Assembly (NCBI GenBank): GCA_018239675.1
Contig: JAFEGX010000129.1
Span: forward strand, 1-49,898
DNA: 49,898 nt
From: Verrucomicrobiota bacterium
GTDB lineage: Bacteria; Verrucomicrobiota; Verrucomicrobiia; Opitutales; Opitutaceae
Reading direction: 5' to 3'
Shown in pieces: positions 1 through 9,517 of the stretch; position 1 is the first letter of the stretch; each line of letters begins with the position of its first letter. A program made the position numbers and the translations under genes. The notes under the pieces are model-generated. The model saw nothing but the letters and a program-made list of their open reading frames with translations, did not search any database and was not told the origin of the DNA.

Positions 1-6
1 AATTGC

Positions 7-1776
7 CTAGTCCCGCCGCTGGTAGATCCGAAAACCGTCGACCTCCGCCACGAGCCGGTAGTGCTGCTGCACGAGCGCCGCGAACTCGGGGAAGATCTGG
101 GGGCCGGCTTCCGCGCGGTCGTGATAGGTGAACGCCCCCGGGGCGACGGCGTCGACGATGAACGCGGCTGGGTGCTTGGCGAGGTCGCGCATGATCCGGT
201 CGCGATAGAACCGCCGCATCGGCTGCGGCTCGATCGCGCGCGCCGTGTGGGCGTCGCGGGTCGCCTGCGGCAGCCCGGTCTCGATGTAGAGCCGGGGAAA
301 CCAGCCCCAGACCAACAGCGTGTCGCCCGGCCGCGCGAGCTGCCGTAGTTGGGCGGAAACGGGATGGAGCGACCGCACCCGGGCTGCCTCGAGCTGACCG
401 ACAACCGGATGGCGGTCCCCGGCCCGGCTCGCGACCTGCGGCACCAGTGCGAGCGCGGCGAAGGTCGCGACAGCCAGCCATCGCAGCGGTGCCAGCCCGC
501 GTGCCGTCACGGTGGACTGCGCCACCGCCAGGTAGGCCGCGAGGGAGAGTCCGGCGATCCAGCCGAGCGGTGGAAGGAGAAACTGGAGGTAGTGCCAGAA
601 GGGGCGGGCCGGATAAATCGCCGTCCACGCCGCGAGCGCGAGCAGCGCGAGGACGCCCGCCAGCAGCCGACGCGGCTGCAGGCGCGGGATTCCACCGAAG
701 AGGGCCGCGGCCACGAGCGAGGCGAGTGCGCCGCAGGCGAAGGTCCGGAACGAGTGGTTGTACTCGAGGAACATCGGCCAGAAATTTCGCACCGCGTTCT
801 CCCGGGCCTCGTCGTAACCCAGCGTGTAAAGCGAGCCGGCCTCAAGGTAGGAGGCGTGGAACTGGGCCCACAAGCCATAGACCGAGATCACGGCCGCGAA
901 CACCGCGAGCGGGGTCAGCGCGCCGCCCACCAGTCCCACGAGCCGGCGCAGCCGCTCCCGGCCCGCCGGAGCACCGGACCACCACGCCGCCGCGAAGCCC
1001 GCCAGCGCCACGCCGAGCCCCAGCGGCACCGCCTGAAGCTTGGCGAAGGGCAGGCAGCCAAGGCAGGCGCCCGCGCCGTACCATGACCAGGGCCGGCGGC
1101 CGCCGGGCAGCGGCGGCGCCGTGGCGGCCACCGCGAGGAAATAGGCGCCGAGGGCCAGCAGCGCCACCGACAGCTGTTCGCTCGAGTACTGCACGTATTC
1201 CCAGTGCGACGTAAAAACAACGAATGCGATGAGCGGCAGCGCGCCGAGGCGGGCCACCGCTTCGCTCGTCACGCGCCGCAGCAGCCCGTAGCCGGCCAAG
1301 GCCGTGACGAGATGGAGCGCCAGCGCGGTGAGCCGCAGGCCCGGGTAGTCGATCCGGCCGGTGAGAAGGCGCGATGGCCACAGGACGTAGGCATCAAGCG
1401 GGCCGGCGTTCTGCAGGTCGACCGACCGCCACGGCACCGGGTCCAGCCAATAGGTGAGCGCGCCGGCTCCCATCTGGGTTTCGTCCGGATTGTCGAGCGG
1501 ACCGGCCAGGACCATCGGCCAACGAAAGGCGAGCGCCACCAGCACCACCACGACGGCGAACAGGAGCGGCCGGAAGATCCAGCCGGGGAGTTTTCTCACC
1601 ACCGCGGCCGTCGGATGCCACTCGCGGATCAGCGAAACGAGCACCAGCAGGCTGAGCAGCGTCCACGCCATCCAGGCCACGGTCCAGTAGCGGGCCGGAT
1701 CGGCGTCGAACCAGCCGCGCCATCCCGCCGGGACCAGGGCCAGGCAGGGCGACGACAGGAGGACGGCCGGACTCAT
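7..1776 (-). CDS. Polytopic membrane glycosyltransferase, GT39/ArnT-like (GT-C fold)
   Basis: A 589-residue protein with about ten hydrophobic segments spread over the first 450 residues and a soluble C-terminal tail. The loop after the second membrane segment carries the acidic stretch DNPDETQMGAG, which matches the position where GT-C enzymes (PMT, ArnT and related families) keep their catalytic Asp/Glu. Family knowledge suggests transfer of a sugar from a polyprenyl-phosphate donor on the outer face of the inner membrane; donor and acceptor are not visible. It starts with ATG and is the last gene of a minus-strand run with the GT2 and epimerase genes, so it probably uses the lipid-linked sugar made by the GT2. 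The stop codon lies only 7 bases from the window edge, so the downstream neighbour is not seen. Confidence 0.75.
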   Translation of the reverse strand: MSPAVLLSSPCLALVPAGWRGWFDADPARYWTVAWMAWTLLSLLVLVSLIREWHPTAAVVRKLPGWIFRPLLFAVVVVLVALAFRWPMVLAGPLDNPDETQMGAGALTYWLDPVPWRSVDLQNAGPLDAYVLWPSRLLTGRIDYPGLRLTALALHLVTALAGYGLLRRVTSEAVARLGALPLIAFVVFTSHWEYVQYSSEQLSVALLALGAYFLAVAATAPPLPGGRRPWSWYGAGACLGCLPFAKLQAVPLGLGVALAGFAAAWWSGAPAGRERLRRLVGLVGGALTPLAVFAAVISVYGLWAQFHASYLEAGSLYTLGYDEARENAVRNFWPMFLEYNHSFRTFACGALASLVAAALFGGIPRLQPRRLLAGVLALLALAAWTAIYPARPFWHYLQFLLPPLGWIAGLSLAAYLAVAQSTVTARGLAPLRWLAVATFAALALVPQVASRAGDRHPVVGQLEAARVRSLHPVSAQLRQLARPGDTLLVWGWFPRLYIETGLPQATRDAHTARAIEPQPMRRFYRDRIMRDLAKHPAAFIVDAVAPGAFTYHDRAEAGPQIFPEFAALVQQHYRLVAEVDGFRIYQRRD

Positions 1777-1864
1777 GGTGCGACAGCGGAGCGGGTTCGG
1801 CCCACAGTACGGCGGAAAATCCGCCGCACTCCAGCTGGATTCTTGCGGCCGCAGGCGCGGGAGC

Positions 1865-2623
1865 TCAGGGCTTCCGCTTGTAGTCGCCGCGGCTGAAGTA
1901 TTTCTCGAGCCACACGTAGGCGCAGATGAAGAAATAGCGGCTGCCCATTTCCTTGATCTTGAGCTTGGGCTCGCCGTACTTCCGGTTCTGCCAGGTGATC
2001 GGCGTGATGGTGTAGCTGAAGCCGCGGACGATCGCCTTGAGCGGGATCTCGACCGTCAGGTTGAAATGCGGGGCGAGGAACGGCTTGCAGCCGTCGATCA
2101 CGGCGCGGCGGTAGGCCTTGAACGCGTTGGTCGTGTCGTTCAGCGGGATGCCGAAGCCGATCCGGACGAGGAAATTCGCGAGCCGGTTCACCATCAGTTT
2201 CACCCGCGGGTAGTCGATCACCTCGCCGCCCTTGATGAAACGGCTGCCGAACGCGCAGTCGAAACCCTCGTTCAGGAGCTGCCAGTACTTCACCGCGTGG
2301 ACCGGGGAGTCGGATGCGTCGGCCATCATGATGACCACCGCATCGCCGCGGCTGTGCTCCAGTCCCCAGATCACGGCGCGTCCAAAGCCGTTGAGTCCGC
2401 CGTTCTGCGTCGGCGCCAGGGTTGGGACCCTGGCCTTGAGATCCTGCAGGACGGACCAGGTGTGGTCCTTGCTGCCGTCGTCGACCACCACGATCTCATG
2501 GGGCACGCCCGCCGCGGTGAAGGTCCGAAAGATGTCCTCGACCGTGGACGGCAGCGACTCTTCCTCATCCCGGGCGGGGATAATGACGGAGAACAGGCGC
2601 AGGGGAGCGGACGACGCAGCCAT
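1865..2623 (-). CDS. Glycosyltransferase family 2 (polyprenyl-phosphate sugar transferase-like)
   Basis: A soluble GT-A fold transferase of 252 residues from the ATG at 2623; an in-frame TTG lies 15 bases upstream. The N-terminus has the GT2 signature FSVIIPARDEEESLP, followed by VVDDGSKDHT and the metal-binding region MMADASDSP. The segment NAFKAYRR is typical of dolichol-phosphate mannosyltransferase-like enzymes that load a sugar onto polyprenyl phosphate. It begins 15 bases after the epimerase stop, and its stop is about 90 bases from the membrane transferase start. Epimerase, GT2 and GT-C transferase together make a coherent lipid-linked sugar pathway, with the GT2 producing the donor for the membrane transferase. 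The exact nucleotide sugar is unknown. Confidence 0.85.
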   Translation of the reverse strand: MAASSAPLRLFSVIIPARDEEESLPSTVEDIFRTFTAAGVPHEIVVVDDGSKDHTWSVLQDLKARVPTLAPTQNGGLNGFGRAVIWGLEHSRGDAVVIMMADASDSPVHAVKYWQLLNEGFDCAFGSRFIKGGEVIDYPRVKLMVNRLANFLVRIGFGIPLNDTTNAFKAYRRAVIDGCKPFLAPHFNLTVEIPLKAIVRGFSYTITPITWQNRKYGEPKLKIKEMGSRYFFICAYVWLEKYFSRGDYKRKP

Positions 2624-2638
2624 GGGGCGCCCTTGCAA

Positions 2639-3712
2639 TCAGAGCGGCGCCGAGATGTCCAGCCAGCTGGGGTGGGCCTGGGCGTGGGCGGAAATCTCCT
2701 CGAGGATCTTCGGGGTCGGCGTCTGCGGGGTCCACTTCCAGAGGCGCGTCGCCTTGGCGTGGTCGAGGATGATCCAGGGAATGTCAAACGGCCGCGGGGC
2801 GGGGTCCGCCGCCACCGGGTGCGGCCCGAACCGGGCCGCGCACCAGTCGGTGAGCTGCCGCAGCGACATTGCCGACGCCGCGCCGCCCGAGAAATTGGCC
2901 ACGCGGTCCGCGGCCGCCAGTTTCGGCGCCGAGAACTGCTGCTCAAGCACCGGCGCGAGGTCGCGCGGATGCAGGCAGTCGCGGACCTGGTGACCCTGAC
3001 CGCCGAAACCGATGTACTTCAGCGGCCGCCGGCGGAGGTGGCTGTTGACCCAGTAGGCGAAGATGCCCTGGTCGGGGCGGCCGAACTGGCCCGCGCCCGC
3101 GAGCACGCCACAGCGGTTGATGAAGACCGGCAGGTGGAAGGTCTCCCCGTACTCCAGCGCCAGGGCCTCGCTGGCGAGTTTGGTGGAACCGTAGAGCGAG
3201 ATCGGCGCCAGCGTGGAGAACGACTCGTCCACGCCGGCCGCGGTCAGCCCGGCGGGGAGCGCGGCGCCGCGGCCCGGGCGGAAGGCGCCGTCGACGGCTT
3301 CGACGGCCAACGCGGCCAGGGGGGCGATCGAATACACGCGGCTGGTGCTCAGCAGGATGAATCCGGCGCGGTGCTGCTTGCAGTACTCGAGCAGGTTCAC
3401 CGTGCCGGCGAGATTGTGCTCCACGAGCTGCCGCGAGCTGGTCTTGCCGTCGACTCCGGCCAGCACGCTCGGGTTCGCGGCGGCGTCGACCACCCAGTCG
3501 CAGGGCGGCAGGGTTTCCAGGTCGCTGGCCGCGCGCAGGTCCCCGTGAAACAGCTTCACCCCGAGCGCCTTCAGCTCGGCGCGGTTCGACTCGCTGCCTG
3601 GGCGGATGAAGTTGTCGAAGCCGGTGACCTGGTGGCCGCGGCCCGACTGCACCAGGGCGCGGGCGAGGGTGCTGCCCACGAAGCCGCACACGCCCGAGAT
3701 GAGAATCTTCAT
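2639..3712 (-). CDS. NAD-dependent epimerase/dehydratase, CDP-paratose 2-epimerase-like
   Basis: A 357-residue extended short-chain dehydrogenase. The N-terminal NAD-binding motif is MKILISGVCGFVGS (GxxGxxG) and the active-site pair is YGSTK (YxxxK) with an upstream Ser in LLSTSRVYS. The stretches FDNFIRPGSESN and YIGFGGQGHQVRD closely resemble CDP-paratose/CDP-tyvelose 2-epimerases, which act on CDP-activated 3,6-dideoxyhexoses. I chose the ATG at 3712 over the TTG at 3724 because MKILISG is the usual start of the fold. It is followed 15 bases later by the GT2 gene, so the product probably feeds surface glycan synthesis. No other CDP-dideoxysugar genes lie in the window, so the substrate could be another nucleotide sugar. 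Confidence 0.8.
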   Translation of the reverse strand: MKILISGVCGFVGSTLARALVQSGRGHQVTGFDNFIRPGSESNRAELKALGVKLFHGDLRAASDLETLPPCDWVVDAAANPSVLAGVDGKTSSRQLVEHNLAGTVNLLEYCKQHRAGFILLSTSRVYSIAPLAALAVEAVDGAFRPGRGAALPAGLTAAGVDESFSTLAPISLYGSTKLASEALALEYGETFHLPVFINRCGVLAGAGQFGRPDQGIFAYWVNSHLRRRPLKYIGFGGQGHQVRDCLHPRDLAPVLEQQFSAPKLAAADRVANFSGGAASAMSLRQLTDWCAARFGPHPVAADPAPRPFDIPWIILDHAKATRLWKWTPQTPTPKILEEISAHAQAHPSWLDISAPL

Positions 3713-3764
3713 GGGCTCAGGCAAGCAGGCCCGGCCCGGCGGCGAAAGGCGAAACTTGGCGGGG

Positions 3765-4028
3765 CTAGACCCCGTTCTGCGCGCAGAGCGCCTTCAGCTT
3801 CTTGCGGCCGCGCTCCAGTTGCTCGCCGCGCTCCCAGTCATACGCGTCCATCGCGATTTCCGCGGTGATCGCATTCGGCTTCATGTTCAGCCTCAGGAGC
3901 ATCGCCTCCATGTCACTGGGGAACGGGTGCTTCCCGTGCAGGAGAAGCTCGCGGATCGGATGCTCTTTGGATTTTTCGATGGGCACGGTGACTGGCGGAG
4001 AGTTTCGGCTTTCCGTCGCGAAACTCAA
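3765..4028 (-). CDS. Small conserved-looking hypothetical protein
   Basis: An 87-codon frame whose C-terminal part looks like a real soluble protein: SDMEAMLLRLNMKPNAITAE is followed by an amphipathic helix ending KKLKALCAQNGV. No signal peptide, membrane segment or metal motif is visible, and I do not recognise a family. The start is unclear. The longest version begins with TTG at 4028, and a GTG at 3986 (residues VPIEKSKEH) is an alternative giving about 73 residues. It lies about 50 bases upstream of the epimerase on the same strand and could be the first gene of that operon. Confidence 0.5.
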   Translation of the reverse strand: MSFATESRNSPPVTVPIEKSKEHPIRELLLHGKHPFPSDMEAMLLRLNMKPNAITAEIAMDAYDWERGEQLERGRKKLKALCAQNGV

Positions 4029-4115
4029 CTCCGGAGACGAGCGCAGAATTACTCAGGCGTGACAGGGTCTTTTGGCCCTAAGTGGATGAGGCCCAGCATC
4101 GTGCCCCGGTCGCGA

Positions 4116-5039
4116 TCAATTGCTTCGCGCCGCCATCGAGTCCACGAGCGCCAGCAGGAATTCCCTGTCGCCGGGAAGGTCGGCGATCGTTGCGCGGGCG
4201 GTGTCCGAGTGTTCACGGGCCAGGCGCCGGGAGTCCGCCAGCCCGTGCAGCTTCACAAAGGTCGTCTTGTCCGCCTTCGCATCCTTGCCGGCGGTCTTGC
4301 CCAGCGTCGCGCTGTCGGCGGTTGCGTCGAGGATGTCATCAACGATCTGGAATGCGAGGCCGAGGTGGCGCCCGATGCGGCGCAGCGTGGCCAGCGACGG
4401 GGCGTCGGCTCCGCCGGTCAGGCCACCCATGACGAGCGCGGCCTCGATCATGGCGGCGGTCTTGTTGAGGTGGATGAACTCAAGGTCGTCGTCGGTGGCC
4501 CGCGCCTGTTTTTCCGCGAGCAGGTCGGCCATCTGGCCGCCGATCAGGCGGCGGCTGCCCGCGGCCTCGGCCAGCTCGCGGATCAGCGCATGGGCGAGGG
4601 CCGGGTCCGGGGCATAGGCCTCGGCCAGCAGGGCGAACGCGTGGGTCAGGAGCGCGTCGCCGGCCAGGAGGGCCGTGGCCTCGTCAAACTGGCGGTGCGC
4701 CGTCGGCCGTCCGCGCCGCAGGTCGTCATTGTCCATGCACGGCAGGTCGTCGTGGATCAGCGAGTAGGTGTGAAGGCATTCGACGGCCACGGCGGCGGGG
4801 AGGGGATCGGGCACTCGCGGTTCGCGGGGGGCGGATCCCGGATTTCGCATCCGGGCGGCGGCATGCAGCTCATGCGCGGCCAGGACGAGGACGGGGCGCA
4901 GGCGCTTGCCGCCGGCCTGGAGGCTGTACCGCATGGCCTCGTGGAGCCGGGCGGGGCGCGTGGTCGCGGCGGGCACGAGCTGGTCGAGCCCGAGCTCGAC
5001 GCGGGCCACCAGTCGCTTCAGTTCGGCGGGGAAATCCAT
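4116..5039 (-). CDS. ispA: Polyprenyl diphosphate synthase (farnesyl/geranylgeranyl type)
   Basis: A 307-residue all-alpha isoprenyl diphosphate synthase that condenses IPP with allylic diphosphates to make C15 or C20 precursors for quinones and undecaprenyl carriers. The first aspartate-rich motif is DDLPCMD beginning near residue 97 and the second is QIVDDILD near residue 234; GGKRLRP near residue 46 binds IPP. The start is the ATG at 5039, preceded by AAGGAG on the minus strand. An upstream in-frame extension of 50 residues is arginine-rich and not homologous, so I excluded it. It is divergent from the FmdB-type gene. The symbol is by family only, since chain length cannot be read confidently. 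Confidence 0.9.
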   Translation of the reverse strand: MDFPAELKRLVARVELGLDQLVPAATTRPARLHEAMRYSLQAGGKRLRPVLVLAAHELHAAARMRNPGSAPREPRVPDPLPAAVAVECLHTYSLIHDDLPCMDNDDLRRGRPTAHRQFDEATALLAGDALLTHAFALLAEAYAPDPALAHALIRELAEAAGSRRLIGGQMADLLAEKQARATDDDLEFIHLNKTAAMIEAALVMGGLTGGADAPSLATLRRIGRHLGLAFQIVDDILDATADSATLGKTAGKDAKADKTTFVKLHGLADSRRLAREHSDTARATIADLPGDREFLLALVDSMAARSN

Positions 5040-5227
5040 CGCTCCTTGGCTGAGCCAAATCGCGGTCCAGCGCAATCTTGAGTGTGGGTCGCGGCGCCGG
5101 CGGCGGGCGCGATGACTTCCGGCGGTCGTCGCCGCGGGCCGGGCGTCGGCGCGGAGAGGGCCGCTTGACAACGAGAACGAACTCGCCAACTCCCGTTCGC
5201 CGAACCATAAACCCCTACGCTTTTCCG

Positions 5228-5497
5228 ATGCCGACCTACGAGTACGCCTGTTCCAAGTGCGGTCACCGCTTCGAAGTCTTCCAGTCGATGAGGGACGATC
5301 CCCTGACGCAGTGCCCGGAGTGCAAGAAAAAGAGCGTGAAGCGGCTCATCGGCGGCGGCGCCGGCCTTATCTTCAAGGGCTCCGGCTTCTACATCACCGA
5401 CTACAAGAAGAAGGCGGCTTCGGGTGGCGAGAAGTCCGGTGGCGCCGACAAGCCCGCCGCGCCTGCGCCCGCGCCCAAGGCTGCCGCGGCCAAATAG
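5228..5497 (+). CDS. FmdB-family zinc-ribbon protein
   Basis: An 89-residue protein beginning MPTYEYACSKCGHRFE with two knuckles, CSKCGH and CPECKK, which form a single zinc ribbon. The following hydrophobic-Gly segment and GFYITDYKKK are typical of the FmdB/CxxC_CXXC_SSSS family. The tail is rich in Ala, Pro and Lys and probably disordered. The family is widespread but its molecular role is unsettled; a regulatory role has been proposed. I use the ATG at 5228 because every family member starts MPxYEY; the longer upstream frame is arginine-rich and not coding-like. A TTGACA hexamer at 5165-5170 could be a -35 box, but I see no convincing -10. The next gene starts 15 bases downstream. Confidence 0.9.
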   Translation: MPTYEYACSKCGHRFEVFQSMRDDPLTQCPECKKKSVKRLIGGGAGLIFKGSGFYITDYKKKAASGGEKSGGADKPAAPAPAPKAAAAK

Positions 5498-5512
5498 TCT
5501 CCCGCTTTCCCC

Positions 5513-6199
5513 ATGAGCAACAAAATCGACCGCGCCCTCCATGGCCCCAGCTGGATGGAGGTCTTCATCGGCGCCGCCCTCGCGGTGCTGATCGGTGTCG
5601 TCCTCGCCGCTGTCTCCCTCATCTTCCGGCCTGTCGCCCAGGTCCGCGAGCTCCCCAAGGAGCCGGAGCGCGACACGGTCTATTACATCGAGGGTTCGCA
5701 TGACTCCGCCAAGGCGCGCCGCTCCGCGCAGAAGGAGAAGCTGCTCGCGGCCGGGCGCTCGGTCGAGCTCAACGAGGACGAGATCAACCAGATCCTCACG
5801 CCGGCCGCGCCGCCGCCGCCCAAGGGCGGCAAGCAGCCCCCGGCGCCCGAGACCCCCGGCCTGGTCAGTGCCGGCGCAGTCAACGCCCGCATCCACGGCG
5901 GCTCCCTCCAGCTGGCCGTGCCGGTGCGCCTGTTCTACCCGACGTTTGGGGTGGACGCGACCGTGCTGGTGCTCAGCAACGGAACCTTCGTGAAGTCCGG
6001 CGACGGCTATGCGTACGAGCCGGAGAGCCTGTACCTCGGCTCGTGCCCGGTGCAGCGCATCCCGGGCGCCGCGGGCTTCGTGATGGGCCGGTTCCTCGCT
6101 TCCGACAAGATCCCAGCCGCGCTGACCGAGGCGTGGGGCAAGCTGGCGAACGTCACGATCGAGGGCTCCGTGCTCAAGCTCACGATGCCCGGATCGTGA
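5513..6199 (+). CDS. Single-pass membrane protein of unknown function
   Basis: A 228-residue protein with a short cytoplasmic N-terminus and one strong membrane segment at about residues 15-40 (MEVFIGAALAVLIGVVLAAV). The rest is a periplasmic or otherwise soluble domain. A charged region around residues 65-95 is followed by a Pro-rich linker (APPPPKGGKQPPAPE) and then a beta-rich C-terminal domain. I do not recognise a named family. It lies between the FmdB-like gene (15-base gap) and murJ (65-base gap) on the same strand, which suggests co-transcription and perhaps an envelope role, but nothing in the sequence proves that. Confidence 0.7.
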   Translation: MSNKIDRALHGPSWMEVFIGAALAVLIGVVLAAVSLIFRPVAQVRELPKEPERDTVYYIEGSHDSAKARRSAQKEKLLAAGRSVELNEDEINQILTPAAPPPPKGGKQPPAPETPGLVSAGAVNARIHGGSLQLAVPVRLFYPTFGVDATVLVLSNGTFVKSGDGYAYEPESLYLGSCPVQRIPGAAGFVMGRFLASDKIPAALTEAWGKLANVTIEGSVLKLTMPGS

Positions 6200-6264
6200 G
6201 CGGCTCGCGCCGCTCCGCGGGATAACGTCTTGCCGCGCGGCGCCGCCGCCCGGAAACTTTTCGC

Positions 6265-7827
6265 GTGTCGAAGAAGCTCAAGCACATCGGGGTCGTCTCG
6301 CTCCTGACGGTCATCTCGCGTGTGCTGGGCCTGCTGCGGGACACGCTCGGGCTCGCGATCTTCGGCACCGGCGAATTCTACTCGGCGTTCGTCACCGCGT
6401 TCAGCTTGCCGAACCTCTTTCGCCGCCTGCTCGGCGAGGGTTCGCTCACCGCGGCCTTCGTCCCGACGCTCCAGGATGAGCTGCACGAGAACGGTAGGGC
6501 GGGCGCCTTCGGGCTGCTCAACAAGGTGGTGAGCTGGCTCCTGATCGTGACGGGGCTCATGACGATCCTCGCGATGGCGATGTTCAGCCAGTCGCGCCTG
6601 CTGCCGGGCCATCTCGAGCGCTGGTATCTGGCGGCCGACCTCACCGCGATTCTCTTCCCGTACCTCGCGATGGTCTGCCTCGCGGCGGCGCTCAACGCCA
6701 CGCTGAACGTCTTCGATCGCTTCACCGAGCCGGCGCTGTCGCCGATCTGGCTGAACCTCGCGATGATCCTTTCGCTCGGCGGGGCCGGCTGGAACTTTGC
6801 CCACACCGAGCTGGGTCGCATGCACTGGCTCTGCGCCGGCGTGCTGGTCGGCGGGTTCTTTCAGCTGGCGGTGCCCGCCGGGGTGCTGGTGCGGGTGGGG
6901 TGGAGGCCCCGCTTCGATCTCGGGTTGTCGCCGCGCGTCCGCGAGATCGTCGCGCTCATGGCGCCGGGACTGTTCGGCTCCGCGATTTATCAGATCAACG
7001 TCTACATCTCGCGCCTCTTCGCGTTTTCCATTGACGAGTCATCCGCGTCCCTGCTGTTCGCGGCGAACCGCCTGATGGAACTTCCGATCGGCGTCTTCGC
7101 GATCGCGGTAGCGACGGTGATCTACCCGCTGATTGCGCGGCATGCCGCGGAAAAAAACTTCGCGAGGATGGCCGACGACTACCGGAAGGGCGTGCGCCTG
7201 ATCCTCATCATCAACCTGCCGGCCGCGGCCGGCCTGGTCCTGCTGAGCGAGCCGATCGTGCGGCTCCTGTTCGAGCATGGCCGGTTCCACGCCGCCGACA
7301 CGCGCGCCATGGCGCCGCTGCTGGCCCTGTTCGCCATCGGCATGCCGTTCTTCTCGGTGGTGAGCCTCACGACGCGGGCCTTCTACGCGGTCAAGGACAC
7401 GGTCACCCCCGTGAAGCTCGCGGCCCTCAGCTTTGTCGTGAACATCGGCCTGAGCTGGTGGCTCAAGGACGTGATTGGCGCCCCCGGCCTGGTCCTCGCG
7501 AGCACCGTGGCGATCGTCCTCCAGACGCTGCTGATGCAGCACCTCCTGTCGCGGTCGCTGCCTGGCATGGAATTCGGCGACCTGTGGCGGACAGTTGGCA
7601 AGGTCGTCGCGGCGATGCTGCTGATGGGCTTCCTGGTGGGCGGCGGCTGGCGCCTGCTGCAGAATTCCGGACTCGGGCATCGCGCGACCGACCTGCTGGC
7701 GGTCGGCGGCTTGATTCCGGTTGGCGTCACGGCCTACGGCGTCGCGCTCTGGCTTTTCCGCATCGAGGGCCGCGAGGAGTTTGCCGCCCTGGCCCAGAAG
7801 TTTTTCACGAAGACCAAGAGCCCATGA
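6265..7827 (+). CDS. murJ: Lipid II flippase MurJ (MviN family)
   Basis: A 520-residue polytopic inner-membrane protein of the MOP superfamily with about fourteen hydrophobic segments, the usual length for MurJ. It moves the peptidoglycan precursor lipid II across the inner membrane. Family landmarks are the N-terminal SRVLGLLRDT, then SLPNLFRRLLGEGSLTAAFV with conserved Arg residues, and the paired repeat LPNLFRR/MELPIGVFAIA. The start is a GTG at 6265 giving the expected MSKKLKHIGVVSLLTVISR. Its stop overlaps the next start codon (ATGA), so the GNAT gene is translationally coupled. Confidence 0.95.
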   Translation: MSKKLKHIGVVSLLTVISRVLGLLRDTLGLAIFGTGEFYSAFVTAFSLPNLFRRLLGEGSLTAAFVPTLQDELHENGRAGAFGLLNKVVSWLLIVTGLMTILAMAMFSQSRLLPGHLERWYLAADLTAILFPYLAMVCLAAALNATLNVFDRFTEPALSPIWLNLAMILSLGGAGWNFAHTELGRMHWLCAGVLVGGFFQLAVPAGVLVRVGWRPRFDLGLSPRVREIVALMAPGLFGSAIYQINVYISRLFAFSIDESSASLLFAANRLMELPIGVFAIAVATVIYPLIARHAAEKNFARMADDYRKGVRLILIINLPAAAGLVLLSEPIVRLLFEHGRFHAADTRAMAPLLALFAIGMPFFSVVSLTTRAFYAVKDTVTPVKLAALSFVVNIGLSWWLKDVIGAPGLVLASTVAIVLQTLLMQHLLSRSLPGMEFGDLWRTVGKVVAAMLLMGFLVGGGWRLLQNSGLGHRATDLLAVGGLIPVGVTAYGVALWLFRIEGREEFAALAQKFFTKTKSP

Positions 7828-8114
7828 GCACGAATCCCACGCCTGAAGTCACCGTCCAGCATCAGCCCGCCGCCAGCCGCTTTGAAGCCGTGGTCGACGG
7901 TCATACTGCGGTCGCCGAGTACGTGATCTATGGCGGCCGCGTCGTATTCAATCACACGTTCGTGCCGAACGAGCTCCGCGGCCGCGGCCTGGCCGAGAAG
8001 CTGGTCCGGGCCGGCCTTGCCTGGGCCCGCGCCGAGGGCATGAAGGTCGTCCCGCAGTGCTCGTACGTCGCCGCCTTCATCGAGCGCCACGCCGAGTTCA
8101 AGGATCTGCTCTAG
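7824..8114 (+). CDS. Small GNAT-fold N-acetyltransferase (YjdJ-like)
   Basis: A 96-residue minimal GNAT protein. The core matches the compact acetyltransferase family: VVDGHTAVAEYVIYGG, then FNHTFVPNELRGRGLAEKLV with the acetyl-CoA-binding R-G-R-G-L-A loop, and an ending VPQCSYVAAFIERHAEF. Members bind acetyl-CoA; the acceptor is generally unknown. The ATG at 7824 overlaps the murJ stop by four bases, so it belongs to the same operon. There are no unusual residues. Confidence 0.9.
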   Translation: MSTNPTPEVTVQHQPAASRFEAVVDGHTAVAEYVIYGGRVVFNHTFVPNELRGRGLAEKLVRAGLAWARAEGMKVVPQCSYVAAFIERHAEFKDLL

Positions 8115-8133
8115 GTTATCCCGGGCCCCTTGA

Positions 8134-9372
<1,239 letters not shown>

Positions 9373-9517
9373 GCTCCAGGCCGGCTCCGGCACCGGTCGG
9401 CCTGGCCAAGGCGCTCGCTTGATTCGGGCGGTGCGTGATTGATCATTTCGGCGCTGAAAAACCAGTTCCTGCCATCTGGAGTCCGGCCCGAAAAACCAAC
9501 AAGCAGGTGCCTCCCGC

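Noticed and set aside
1775..3868. Long 697-codon plus-strand frame
   Set aside because: It is antisense to the GT2 and epimerase genes, Arg/Ala/Gly-rich, and has no domain; a GC-bias shadow.
5165..5170. TTGACA as a -35 box for the FmdB-type gene
   Set aside because: No acceptable -10 sequence at 16-18 bases; listed only as a note.
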